Origin: Micropterus salmoides
Lineage: Eukaryota; Chordata; Actinopteri; Centrarchiformes; Centrarchidae
Length of the DNA stretch: 64,000 nt
Direction: 5' to 3'
Assembly: GCF_014851395.1 (NCBI RefSeq)
Contig: NW_024044348.1
Coordinates: 26,818,676 to 26,882,675, forward strand
Under the pieces are notes generated by a model that was given only the letters and a program-made list of their open reading frames with translations, searched no databases and was not told the DNA's origin. Below, one piece after another: positions 12,327 to 20,953 of this stretch. The translations under genes were made by a program, and so were the position numbers. Numbering within the stretch: the first letter of the stretch is position 1; each line of letters starts with the position of its first letter.

Positions 12327-12606
12327 AAAGTTCCTTTTATTAGTCCATTTCATCCTCAAACTGCCCATCTAATATAACCTGCAAATAACAATTTCAAGAA
12401 CATTTTTTAAAAAGACCTAAAATACATTTTGATTAATAGCAAATAATGAACTCATCTTTAAAGGGTTTCTGTGTTTGTAGTATTATTTTTGCATAACCTA
12501 TAGCCTTACACAGACAACATCAGTTTCATTGCTAATCGGTTAGTTCTTTTGTTTTGGAACATACAATAAAAATGTTTTTTGTAACATGGAGACCCGTAAA
12601 TCAACT

Positions 12607-13329
12607 GTATCATTAAAGTTTTGTGTATGTACTGTATATATATTATTGCTGAGGAAGTCCATTTTCTAAAATAGATGCCCCACAATATGTAAACAATAAT
12701 CTACAATCATGTAAAAAGAACCACCAGTTGAATGAGAGCGCACCTAAAAAAGAGCAAATTCCAGGCTGAATTCCTGCAGCCAACACTGTACAAGGTTAAT
12801 TGTTGATTAACATGGAAAATGCTGTGATACAATAGCTGTTATAGTGTAATTGTATCACTAAGTGGAAAGGCCCTCATGTTACCATGTGAAGTGGAACATT
12901 GCAAATACTGTAAATTAGCTGCTTATTTGATTGGTGAATCTAGAGTTTGTGGTTTGAGATTGCAAATGCAGCCAGGGACCGCTAGTTGAACTTTAAGAGC
13001 ACTAGAAGTAACATGTATTCATGTACATGTTTTACTGGAGAAAATATTATCATTTAAAAGGTGTAGGCGTAAAGCTAGGCCTGTTGCATTATCTGGTTTT
13101 TGGGTTTCTTTAAAAAGTCTTAATTTGATGTAGGAAAGATCTGAAAACTTTGGCCCTGTTGACATCATTAGCCTATATGAGAAATCGAAGGTTATGATAT
13201 GGTAACCCTAGTTCTATAAGCACAGGCGGAGCCCTCTACTGGACTCTATGGGTACTACACCTCCTCCAATCACACGCACTTGCCCACTGAAATTTTATCG
13301 TGCATGTAGCCGTCCAATTGGACGTTGCT
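12607..13329. repeat. Dovetail overlap 1, copy A (end of first contig)
   Basis: These 723 bases up to the N gap recur almost identically at 13,830-14,554, immediately after the gap. Differences are few and mostly small indels. The last ~130 bases (from about 13,198) are the outer part of the left inverted repeat of DIRS element 1. Most likely the same locus assembled twice. Confidence 0.9.
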
Positions 13330-13829
13330 NNNNNNNNNNNNNNNNNNNNNNNNNNNNNNNNNNNNNNNNNNNNNNNNNNNNNNNNNNNNNNNNNNNNNNN
13401 NNNNNNNNNNNNNNNNNNNNNNNNNNNNNNNNNNNNNNNNNNNNNNNNNNNNNNNNNNNNNNNNNNNNNNNNNNNNNNNNNNNNNNNNNNNNNNNNNNNN
13501 NNNNNNNNNNNNNNNNNNNNNNNNNNNNNNNNNNNNNNNNNNNNNNNNNNNNNNNNNNNNNNNNNNNNNNNNNNNNNNNNNNNNNNNNNNNNNNNNNNNN
13601 NNNNNNNNNNNNNNNNNNNNNNNNNNNNNNNNNNNNNNNNNNNNNNNNNNNNNNNNNNNNNNNNNNNNNNNNNNNNNNNNNNNNNNNNNNNNNNNNNNNN
13701 NNNNNNNNNNNNNNNNNNNNNNNNNNNNNNNNNNNNNNNNNNNNNNNNNNNNNNNNNNNNNNNNNNNNNNNNNNNNNNNNNNNNNNNNNNNNNNNNNNNN
13801 NNNNNNNNNNNNNNNNNNNNNNNNNNNNN
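13330..13829. other. Assembly gap of exactly 500 N
   Basis: A placeholder run of Ns. The exact length of 500 equals that of the second gap, so the size is nominal. Translated frames running across it are meaningless. Confidence 0.99.
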
Positions 13830-14554
13830 GTATCATTAAAGTTTTGTGTATGTACTGTATATATATATTGCTGAGGAAGTCCATTTTCTAAAATAGATGC
13901 CCCACAATATGTAAACAATAATCTACAATCATGTAAAAAGAACCACCAGTTGAATGAGAGCGCACCTAAAAAAGAGCAGAAATTCCAGGCTGAATTCCTG
14001 CAGCCAACACTGTACAAGGTTAATTGTTGATTAACATGGAAAATGCTGTGATACAATATAGCTGTTATAGTGTAATTGTATCACTAAGTGGAAAGGCCCT
14101 CATGTTACCATGTGAAGTGGAACATTGCAAATACTGTAAATTAGCTGCTTATTTTGATTGGTGAATCTAGAGTTTGTGGTTTGAGATTGCAAATGCAGCC
14201 AGGGACCGCTAGTTGAACTTTAAGAGCACTAGAAGTAACATGTATTCATGTACATGTTTTACTGGAGAAAATATTATCATTTAAAAGGTGTAGGCGTAAA
14301 GCTAGGCCTGTTGCATTATCTGGTTTTTGGGTTTCTTTAAAAAGTTAATTTGATGTAGGAAAGATCTGAAAACTTTGGCCCTGTTGACATCATTAGCCTA
14401 TATGAGAAATCGAAGGTTATGATATGGTAACCCTAGTTCTATAAGCACAGGCGGAGCCCTCTACTGGACTCTATGGGTACTACACCTCCTCCAATCACAC
14501 GCACTTGCCCACTGAAATTTTATCGTGCATGTAGCCGTCCAATTGGACGTTGCT
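13830..14554. repeat. Dovetail overlap 1, copy B (start of second contig)
   Basis: Starts at the first base after the gap and matches 12,607-13,329 along its whole length. It then continues into sequence that copy A lacks because copy A ends at the gap. Confidence 0.9.
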
Positions 14555-14608
14555 ACCGATACGTGCGTGATGTATAAATAGCAGTGTCCCTACTGCCTCA
14601 GCATCCGA
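14430..14608. repeat. DIRS element 1 left (3') inverted terminal repeat
   Basis: Matches the reverse complement of 19,255-19,428 from GTTCTAT through CTCTACTGGACTCTATGGGT to ACTGCCTCAGCATCC, with scattered differences. It carries TATAAATA at 14,573-14,580. The outermost bases, including GGTAACCCTAG, recur in inverted form in the internal complementary region. A truncated second copy before the gap (13,198-13,329) is an overlap artefact. Confidence 0.85.
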
Positions 14609-14649
14609 CGGCCTCTTCAGCACACGGCGTCAGAGCGGCAGGGCTCATC

Positions 14650-14752
14650 GGTAGAGGGCTCCGCCTGTGCTTATAGAACTAGGGTTACCATATTGTAAAC
14701 TTCGTTCTATCTCGCACAGGCTCCGCCCCCCTATTCTGGACTCTATGGGTAC
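14650..14752. repeat. DIRS element 1 internal complementary region
   Basis: The first half (14,650-14,690) is the reverse complement of the element's left outer end: GTAGAGGGCTCCGCCTGTGC, then TTATAGAACTAGGGTTAC. The second half (14,691-14,752) is the reverse complement of its right outer end: GTTCTATCTCGCACAGGCTC, then CGCCCCCCTATTCTGGACTC. They meet at GTTACCATATTGTAAAC. In the DIRS1 model such a region aligns the two ends of the RNA or cDNA during circle formation. The assignment follows from position next to the 3' inverted repeat and from content. Confidence 0.85.
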
Positions 14753-14949
14753 AGTGGGTGGAGCCCGATGACTGTCCACTCTAGCCACGACAAGCCAAAG
14801 TCCACCACACCAACCCGGTCGGCCACAGGCTGGCCAAAGCCCCGACCACCACATCACCTAGTGACAGAATGGTGGGACAACCCTGAGAAGGTCGCTGGAC
14901 CGATAGGCGCTTGGCCTGACCATTAACACCTAGACTGCCCTGACTTCTC

Positions 14950-15268
14950 ACTGGAACGTCAGGCACTGCCAGTGTATGTTCCCCCTCTACACCCAGTAGT
15001 CACCAGATCCTCACTTTTCAGATCCTAGGTCGCACTTGTGAGCTGGATCCCGAGAAGGAGCCTGACATATCCAAGAGATAGAAACGGGCACAGTAAGGAC
15101 CAAAATGCCATTGTGCAGATCTCTTCAATACACACACCCCTCTGAAAAGGGTCGTAGACACTTCCACACTTCCGAGTGGAATGTGCACGCACCGCTAAGG
15201 GTGGGTCTGTTCCCGCCCGTGTACAGTCTTGGGAGATTCACTCACAAAGCCAGCTGGCCAGTATGACA
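14950..15268 (-). pseudogene. DIRS element 1 tyrosine recombinase, C-terminal part
   Basis: On the minus strand the frame reads PPLAVRAHSTRKCGSVYDPF, then QRGVCIEEICTMAFWS. RAHSTR contains the HxxR box of tyrosine recombinases, and the following segment aligns with the RGVxxxDICxAAxWS region of fish DIRS recombinases. The expected FVRFY tyrosine segment is not preserved (FLSLGYVR). The part before it is found at 16,079-16,480, beyond an insertion. Stops and frame changes make it inactive. Confidence 0.7.
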
Positions 15269-15269
15269 T

Positions 15270-16075
15270 GGCTAAATTAGTTATGAATTTTAATAAATTT
15301 ATGAGAATTAATACCCAATTATGAATTTTAATAATTCATAAAATCAAAAAAATATTCCTCGTTTCAGGGCACCACCGGAGTTGTTATAACCCTAGAGTCT
15401 CCGGACCTCTAGGTAGCTTTTAATAATTATACAATTATTACTAGTGATCAGTTAGTTTAGTTTAATAATCACTAAATTATCTTAAATCAATCAGTCGGTC
15501 TCATATCTAAAGGGTCAATTCTCTTGGCAGGGATGTGGAAATAGGCAACACACACAGTTCTTGATTATATTACAGTGAATTTATTCTCTAACTAATGTTA
15601 ACTAAAGCGATATAAACGGGTGGTTAAATACAGGGAAAATAAACAATGGCTGAGCAATGGAGGTTCGATTGTGGGAAACATTTGACTCATACGGCATAGG
15701 AGAACTAATGAAAGTAAGCTATGAGTTTAGGAGTTAAAAGGAAATATTAACATTACGGGACATCTCTTGTCAGCCTGCTTTGGCTTGTTGCACGGGTCCC
15801 ACGGTAGCTGCCCGAGCCTGGCATTTTGCTAGGGATTCTCCGGGGTTCTCCGTGTCTGACTGAAGAAAACGCCGTCCTCCGTCTGGCAATTCGGCTGTTT
15901 TCAGGTTTCCTTCATTGCCGCTGGCAAGACCACGTGGCTTGGTCTGACCTCGGTGAAGTTGGCTCGACGAAAAAACTTAAAAATGGAACTTGGTCGTTCC
16001 TGAATTAGTCCAGTGTAACTTAACTAGTAGCTCCAAATTTATTCAATATAAAATGCTCAAATCCACACCGTTGTC
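15270..16075 (-). mobile_element. AT-rich LTR-like insertion inside the recombinase
   Basis: About 0.8 kb interrupts the recombinase reading. On the minus strand it has a GC-richer part, an AATAAA-like box (GAGAATAAATTCACTG) near 15,580, about 200 bases more, then GGTGGTGCCCTGAAACGAGG at about 15,358-15,378 and an AT-rich tail. This order resembles an LTR with polyadenylation signal and U5 followed by a primer-binding-like TGGTGCCC. A related segment lies at 49,770-49,990. No TG...CA ends or target duplication could be fixed, so LTR nature is an inference. Confidence 0.4.
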
Positions 16076-16078
16076 CCA

Positions 16079-16480
16079 CTACACCAGGCTCTTCTTGGAC
16101 AGGATTTTACTGACTGCACTATCACTGAAACAGACAAACAGCTGACCAGTGCATCGAATAGGGGCTGTGTCCTCTACATAGGATGTTAGCCTAGCACACA
16201 TGGACACCAACAGATCCTGCACCCCCCTGCACTCTACGTGGGGTAGGGGGGTAGAAAGCATCCAGATTTATTGTCCTGGACCTGAACATGCTCCTTATGT
16301 TCTTAAGAACAAAGGAGGTGTGTTGTCTCAGTCTGGCTGCACTGTGGACACCAAGAAACAGCATGCAGCTGGGGTGAACCGGCAGGCACACAGCTCACTC
16401 ACCTTCTTAGCAGAGGTGAGAGCAAGGCGCAGGGCTGTTCAAGAGATAGCATTTTCAATGAGGACTGCTCCAGGGGCTCA
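16079..16480 (-). pseudogene. DIRS element 1 tyrosine recombinase, N-terminal and central part
   Basis: Minus-strand frames give VHPSCMLFLGVHSAARLRQH, FVLKNIRSMFRSRTINLDAF and then GQLFVCFSDSAVSKILSKKS. These match the region of fish DIRS recombinases that runs from just after the first catalytic arginine block to the linker before the HxxR box. The preceding AKKVSELC-type arginine block survives only in a shifted frame. Frame changes occur at about 16,250 and 16,400. The end at about 16,079 abuts the insertion. Confidence 0.7.
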
Positions 16481-16489
16481 TAAGGTGCA

Positions 16490-17270
16490 TCACCTTTGCC
16501 TCTTGAGGTCCAGATGCAGGCTGGCCCAACCTTGTAGCTGTCGCATGTGCAGTAAGCCCAGAGGGACCACCTGATGGACTACTGCCCTGAGGCCCAACAG
16601 CAGCATCACCCCTGCTGTTGGGCCTATGGACCACCAAGCGAGGCGCACAGATACGCTCGGAGTGTTGCAGTTGAGCACAATCCACAGATACTACACTCGC
16701 TGCAGCGGCTGGGGGGAGCTCTCTTCCCAATTGATCGCAACCCCGGCTGTTGAGGTGCAAAATCAACTGGGCTATGTGGAGATCACTCAAGGCTTCAATC
16801 ACTCCATGACCATGGGGTGTGGGGGGCTAGCGAGTAGTTGACAGGGAGCCTAATGTATTTGTAGGCTACCCCCTGAGAGGAGAAGCCTAAAAATTCCCTG
16901 TTACTGTGTCACCTCAACATGAAATAGGCATCTTTCAGGTCGATGGCGGTGAACCAGTTGCCGGGCTGCACTGGCTCCAGCATTTTCTTGATCATCAGCA
17001 TGTGGAAACGCCCTCTTGTCCATTATGCTGGTTCAGGTGGCAGAGATCCAGAATGGCTCAGAAGCCTCTCGTCTTTTTGGGGACCAAAAGTACATGGTGC
17101 AAGACCTCTGTGCATGTCATGAGCAGAGATGCCCTAAGACAGCCTGCTTCAGTAGAAGTTGCTGGATATGCAGCAGAACTGAAGAGAGTAGCCTCGTCTC
17201 AGAATGCTGTCCACCCAGCTTGTCAGCATGCAGCGGCATCGCCATTCTGCATGAAAATGTGTATACGTGA
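16490..17270 (-). pseudogene. DIRS element 1 reverse transcriptase remnant
   Basis: Right to left on the minus strand: KKMLEPVQPGNWFTAIDLKD followed by AYF (about 16,930-17,000), the first RT catalytic block with its Asp; then FSSQGVAYKYIRLPVNYSLA (about 16,860); then LHIAQLILHLNSRGCDQLG and VVPLGLLHMRQLQGWASLHL (16,490-16,800), the thumb/connection segment. The block that should carry the YxDD motif is deleted, and RNase H is absent because recombinase sequence follows directly. This cannot be an active polymerase. Confidence 0.7.
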
Positions 17271-17370
17271 ACAACGTGTCTTCGGCACTCTCCAACGCCA
17301 AACTTTCCATAAATGGAAGTTTAGCCCAAGGGGGGGGTCGACATTGAATGGGCTATAGTGTCCCTGAACG

Positions 17371-17497
17371 CACCAGGGCCAGTTGCTCCCTGGTGTATTT
17401 GAATGCACCACAGCTTGCTGCTCTGTGGTGTCGAATACTCCACGGTCTGTTGATCCGTGGTGTCCTTGAATGCACCACAGCTCGCTGCTCCAATGAC
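17371..17497. repeat. Four tandem ~35-bp repeats, three forming 25-nt hairpins
   Basis: Unit 1 (17,371-17,395) pairs CACCAGGG with CCCTGGTG. Unit 2 (17,406-17,430) pairs CACCACAG with CTGTGGTG. Unit 3 (17,438-17,462) pairs CTCCACGG with CCGTGGTG with one mismatch. Each has an 8-bp stem and a 9-nt loop of TTGCTGCT type. Unit 4 (from 17,473) keeps the left arm and loop but has lost the right arm. Repeat spacing is 35, 32 and 35 bp. Confidence 0.8.
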
Positions 17498-17829
17498 GGC
17501 TGAACGTGCAACAGTGTCACCATGAGTGCGTCGTCAGCGGAGCAGTCAATATCAACACAGCTGCCGAGTGAAGCCGAGTCAGGACAGGGCGTCCTCCTCT
17601 CCACTGCAGCGAGCTGCTGCTGGGAGAATGAGCCGCTGTTCACTGTGATAAAGTGCCACGAGCCGCACCGCTGGAAGAGACGTGTTGTATGGTTGCATCT
17701 CTCCGGCTATATCTGACCTAGATTGGCGTTAGCTCGACTCATGCCGTCGCAACTAGTCAGCTGAATGCTGCACTGGTTCAGTTGAGCATATGTTGATAAT
17801 GCGGTTGTGTGTTTTAGGAACACACACAC

Positions 17830-19050
17830 TGTCAGTGAGCTAGCAGTGTTCCCGTGGACACTGTTGTGAGTGCACGGGGAACGCAGAGTTAGCTCGCATT
17901 GCTGCATTGTGTCACCGACATGGCAGCAGCCCTTCATTCGGCTGCCATGCGATGTAGGCGACCCATTGCGCGGGCCGGACAGCCAGCTAGCAAGGAGGAA
18001 GCCCAGGCCCACTACCGTCTCGCTCGGATGCCACCAGGAGAGCGACATGGGACATGGGCTTCTGTCCCAGTGGTTTGAATAGCGCAACAAAGACCTGGGC
18101 CCTCCCACTGTCTCTCTCGAGCTTAGCAAGGAGAACAGCGTGGGCCGTAGGTCCGATCATTAGCTTAGCATCGGTGAACGTGCAGTTTTGTGGAGACTGA
18201 AACGCATTATGCGCTGAGCCGAAGATGGAGGGGGTTCGGTGGGGAGGAGAATGCTCTTTAGGAATGTACTGTATTTAATCAGTTGAACATTGACAGCATT
18301 TTCAGTGTGTACACAGCAACACATGAAACAAATAAATGCATGCTGGACACATAATGGAGGGAGGAGGTCTGGTGGTGTGCATTAGCCTCTGTCCCTCTGT
18401 CACCCTTATTTAAAATAAATAAATAAATAATAAGGCTTAGGCTTAGACTTAGACACCGGTGAGCTAGCAACGCGCCCATGCGAGTCCTCATGGGCGCGCT
18501 GGGAATGCAGAGTTACAGTACACTGCTGCATTGCCCAGTTTCCACGGTAAGAACAGCTCGTTTCTCGGCTGTCATGTCGTGGACGTGGACAATATGGTCG
18601 CGCGGACTTGGCGGTCAGGCTAGTGAAGTGGACACCCGGGCCTCACCCACGTTCTGACAGGGAGGGTGGCGTGGGCCGTGGGGCGAAGCGTTAGCTTAGC
18701 GTCGGTGAGCTAGCAACGCGCCCGTGTGAGTCCTCGTGGGTGCACTGGGAATGCAGCGCTACAGTAGACTGCTGCATTGCCCAGTTTCCACGGTAAGAAC
18801 AGCTCGTTTCTCGGCTGTCACGTCATGGAAGCGGACCATTATGGCCACGCGGACTCGACGGTCAGCGTGGCCGCAGGGTGAACCGTCGGTGAGTGCAGCT
18901 GCGCATTCAACACGGCTAGCTCAATGGGATGGGGTTGGTGGTGGGGAATTAGCACTTCTAAGAATGTAATGTGTTTCTAATAAACAGTTTAACATTCACA
19001 AGCATCACCACAGTGTACACGCAAGCAGCACATGTTAGAACAGTGGCGTC
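17830..19050. repeat. Complex tandem duplication in the 5' region of DIRS element 1
   Basis: Three divergent units begin with GTGAGCTAGCA: at about 17,835, 18,459 and 18,705. The second and third share about 200 bp of close identity, including CTGCTGCATTGCCCAGTTTC and GTAAGAACAGCTCGTTTCTC. The first and third share the downstream block ending in CAGTGTACAC near 18,310 and 19,018. Each unit has a hairpin just after GTGAGCTAGCA. An (AAAT)n tract lies at 18,412-18,431. No convincing gag frame survives. Confidence 0.75.
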
Positions 19051-19254
19051 TTGAACACCAGACGGGGGATTGTGGCAGCGTCAGCAGGCCTCTCTCCCTC
19101 CATAACGGTCACTTGGCCAGTCACTCCCTTCCCCAGCCGCTGGGGAAGGGGCCTGGACTCGTCCGGGCAGGACATGGGTCACCTCGCCCGGGTGCAAAGA
19201 TAATTTTCTAGTAGTGGCGACTCCATCCATGGAGGTGGTGAATTCAAGAAAAAA

Positions 19255-19428
19255 GGATGCTGAGGCAGTAGGGACACTGCTATTTATACGTCACGCACGT
19301 ATCGGTAGCGACGTCCTATTGGTCGGCTACTTGCATGATAAAATTTCAGTGGGCAAGTGCGTGCGTGTGATTGGAGGAGGTAGTACCCATAGAGTCCAGT
19401 AGAGGGCGGAGCCTGTGTGTGATAGAAC
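19255..19428. repeat. DIRS element 1 right (5') inverted terminal repeat
   Basis: Reverse-complement partner of 14,430-14,608, ending at GATAGAAC (19,421-19,428). Because the coding strand is minus, this is the 5' end of the element and should hold its promoter. Confidence 0.85.
19281..19288 (-). promoter_or_regulatory. TATA box in the 5' inverted repeat of DIRS element 1
   Basis: TATAAATA on the minus strand, inside the 5' inverted repeat and pointing into the element. The same box is mirrored at 14,573-14,580 in the other repeat. Position and direction fit a start for genomic-length RNA. No initiator was identified. Confidence 0.5.
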
Positions 19429-20185
19429 AGTCACTACACCTAATGTATAGTCCTTTCCTTGCCTGGTTAAAAGGCTAAAGAAGTCATTGCTTGTAATTTT
19501 ACTCTTACTCTAGGAAACAAATTATGCAGCATGTATGGGCAATTTGTACACTGTGTAGTCCCTTAGAAGCCACTTTACTGCATATTGCATTACAACTCCT
19601 CTCCATCAGATAATACATTAAGTTATGTAGTAATGAGATCTACTGAAGTCGTGTTTGGTTCGACTACATTCAGTGAACACACATGTATTCCACATCAGAT
19701 TCCACAGCACAGATAACATCTGTCCTAAATAAGAACTGCCTTAGGTACGATGAGTGTACTACTTTTACAAACCACTGTTTGCAGATTTCTTGATCGTCAG
19801 GTGGCACAGGCAGCTGTGAGTGGACAAGCAGAACAGAAGCCAGGACAATAACATCCACACATTAATAGTTCCTGTGGGGAAAATGGCTTCTGACAGCAGT
19901 GGAGGGGAGAGTACATATACAGAATACAGAACAGCACAAATACAGACTAAGAGAGCAAGTAGTTACAACAAAGGAATGTTTTATCAGAAGGACGGGTGGA
20001 CTACTTCACAGTTGTGAATTGGTGTTGGGATCGAAGAATATGTGCAGTAACATGTGCAGTTTAGTCTGTCCAAATCATGAGGTAGAAGATAAATACTCAA
20101 AATATGCAGATAATATGCAATAATTTATGAAATATGCATATGCAATGACAATGAATGCATAGGGCCTATACTCATAGAATATGGA
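19429..20185. other. Spacer between the two DIRS elements
   Basis: About 0.75 kb of mostly AT-rich sequence with no gene recognised. Short frames of 62-74 codons are unremarkable. A GCCTATACTCATAGAA stretch near 20,164 weakly resembles the inverted outer end of DIRS element 2. Confidence 0.5.
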
Positions 20186-20248
20186 GTTACAGTATGTAAC
20201 TACTGTTCTATTTTGTATAGGTTTCGCCCTCTAAGGCTATCGCTATTG
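20186..20248. repeat. Left end or internal complementary region of DIRS element 2
   Basis: GTTACAGTATGTAAC (20,186-20,200) is followed by GTTCTATTTTGTATAGGTTT and CGCCCTCTAAGGCTATCGCT. The latter is the reverse complement of the element's right outer end. The layout equals the second half of the internal complementary region of element 1, with the same GTTAC-N5/6-GTAAC centre. Confidence 0.65.
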
Positions 20249-20269
20249 GGTTATTGGGCAGGGGACCAA

Positions 20270-20891
20270 CCCATGTGTAATAGTCGGGGAACTGGATGGG
20301 TGGTCCAGCAGCTGTACAGAAGTAGGCGGGGTCACGACAGCGACCACATCAGCTGCGCAAAGAGCAGGGCCAGCGTGAGCAGTTGCCGCTTCCCCCAACC
20401 GTCCCTTATGAGTGTGCGGTGCGCGAGGGAAAATCACTCAGCCAAAACACCCAGTACTGAGTGAGTCAGCGAGAAACAGACATCCCACAGGTAGAAACGG
20501 TCAAAAGTGCAAGGCCTGAGAGAGTAATCACCCGGGACTGAAAGGAGCTGATGAAGCTCTGAGGCATGAATGCAGGATTGGGGCACAAGATAGCTGAACT
20601 GCCGTCACCCTGAATCTTGAGACACGACAGAGCCACAGAGAGGGCAGCCAGATCGCTGACCCTCTTGGCCAATGTCAGAGCCACAAGTAAAGGCTCAAAA
20701 GGGGCTTGGGTTTGCATGTGTAAGACCAGCATCAAATCCCACGGCCGTGTCACCGGCATGTGCCTCCGCACCCCTTTCAGGAAATTCACCAGGGGGTGAG
20801 CGAACACCGTCCTGGCACCAAAACCCTCATGACAGGACGAGATGGCGGCAGCGTAGGTTTTAACCGTGCTGAACGCCAGACCCCTGTCCAC
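20270..20891 (-). pseudogene. DIRS element 2 tyrosine recombinase
   Basis: The 141-codon minus frame 20,891-20,466 starts in DRGLAFSTVKTYAAAISSCH, the N-terminal domain of fish DIRS recombinases. It continues with LVNFLKGVRRHMPV and reaches LTLAKRVSDLAALSV, which holds the first catalytic arginine at about residue 79. After a break, shifted frames between 20,466 and 20,270 give a RAHTLIRD-like remnant of the HxxR region. No intact tyrosine segment was found. Recombinases of this family insert the double-stranded circle intermediate. This copy is truncated and frameshifted. Confidence 0.75.
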
Positions 20892-20953
20892 GAGCAGCTA
20901 GAGGAACAAAAGCACCCCCGTCAGTGGACAGGCCACCGGCTCCAACCCCTGGT

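Larger units (their letters stand above)
14423..19428 (-). mobile_element. DIRS-type retrotransposon, element 1 (defective)
   Basis: Long inverted repeats close both ends (about 14,430-14,608 and 19,255-19,428). An internal complementary region at 14,650-14,752 joins copies of the two outer ends, the hallmark of DIRS replication through a circle. On the minus strand, right to left, lie a TATA box, a non-coding or gag-like region with hairpin repeats, RT blocks (17,270-16,490) and a tyrosine recombinase (16,480-15,080). The RNase H region and the RT catalytic block are missing. The recombinase is split by an insertion at 15,270-16,075. DIRS elements integrate by recombinase without a target duplication, and none is visible. 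Confidence 0.85.

Noticed and set aside
13248..14056. Long open frames of 179-253 codons spanning the first gap
   Set aside because: They are open only because Ns translate as X; the real codons at either end are few.
17353..17643. Hairpin repeats at 17,371-17,497 as a CRISPR array
   Set aside because: Only four units with 7-10 bp between hairpins, in a eukaryotic DIRS element; there are no spacers of CRISPR size and no cas genes.
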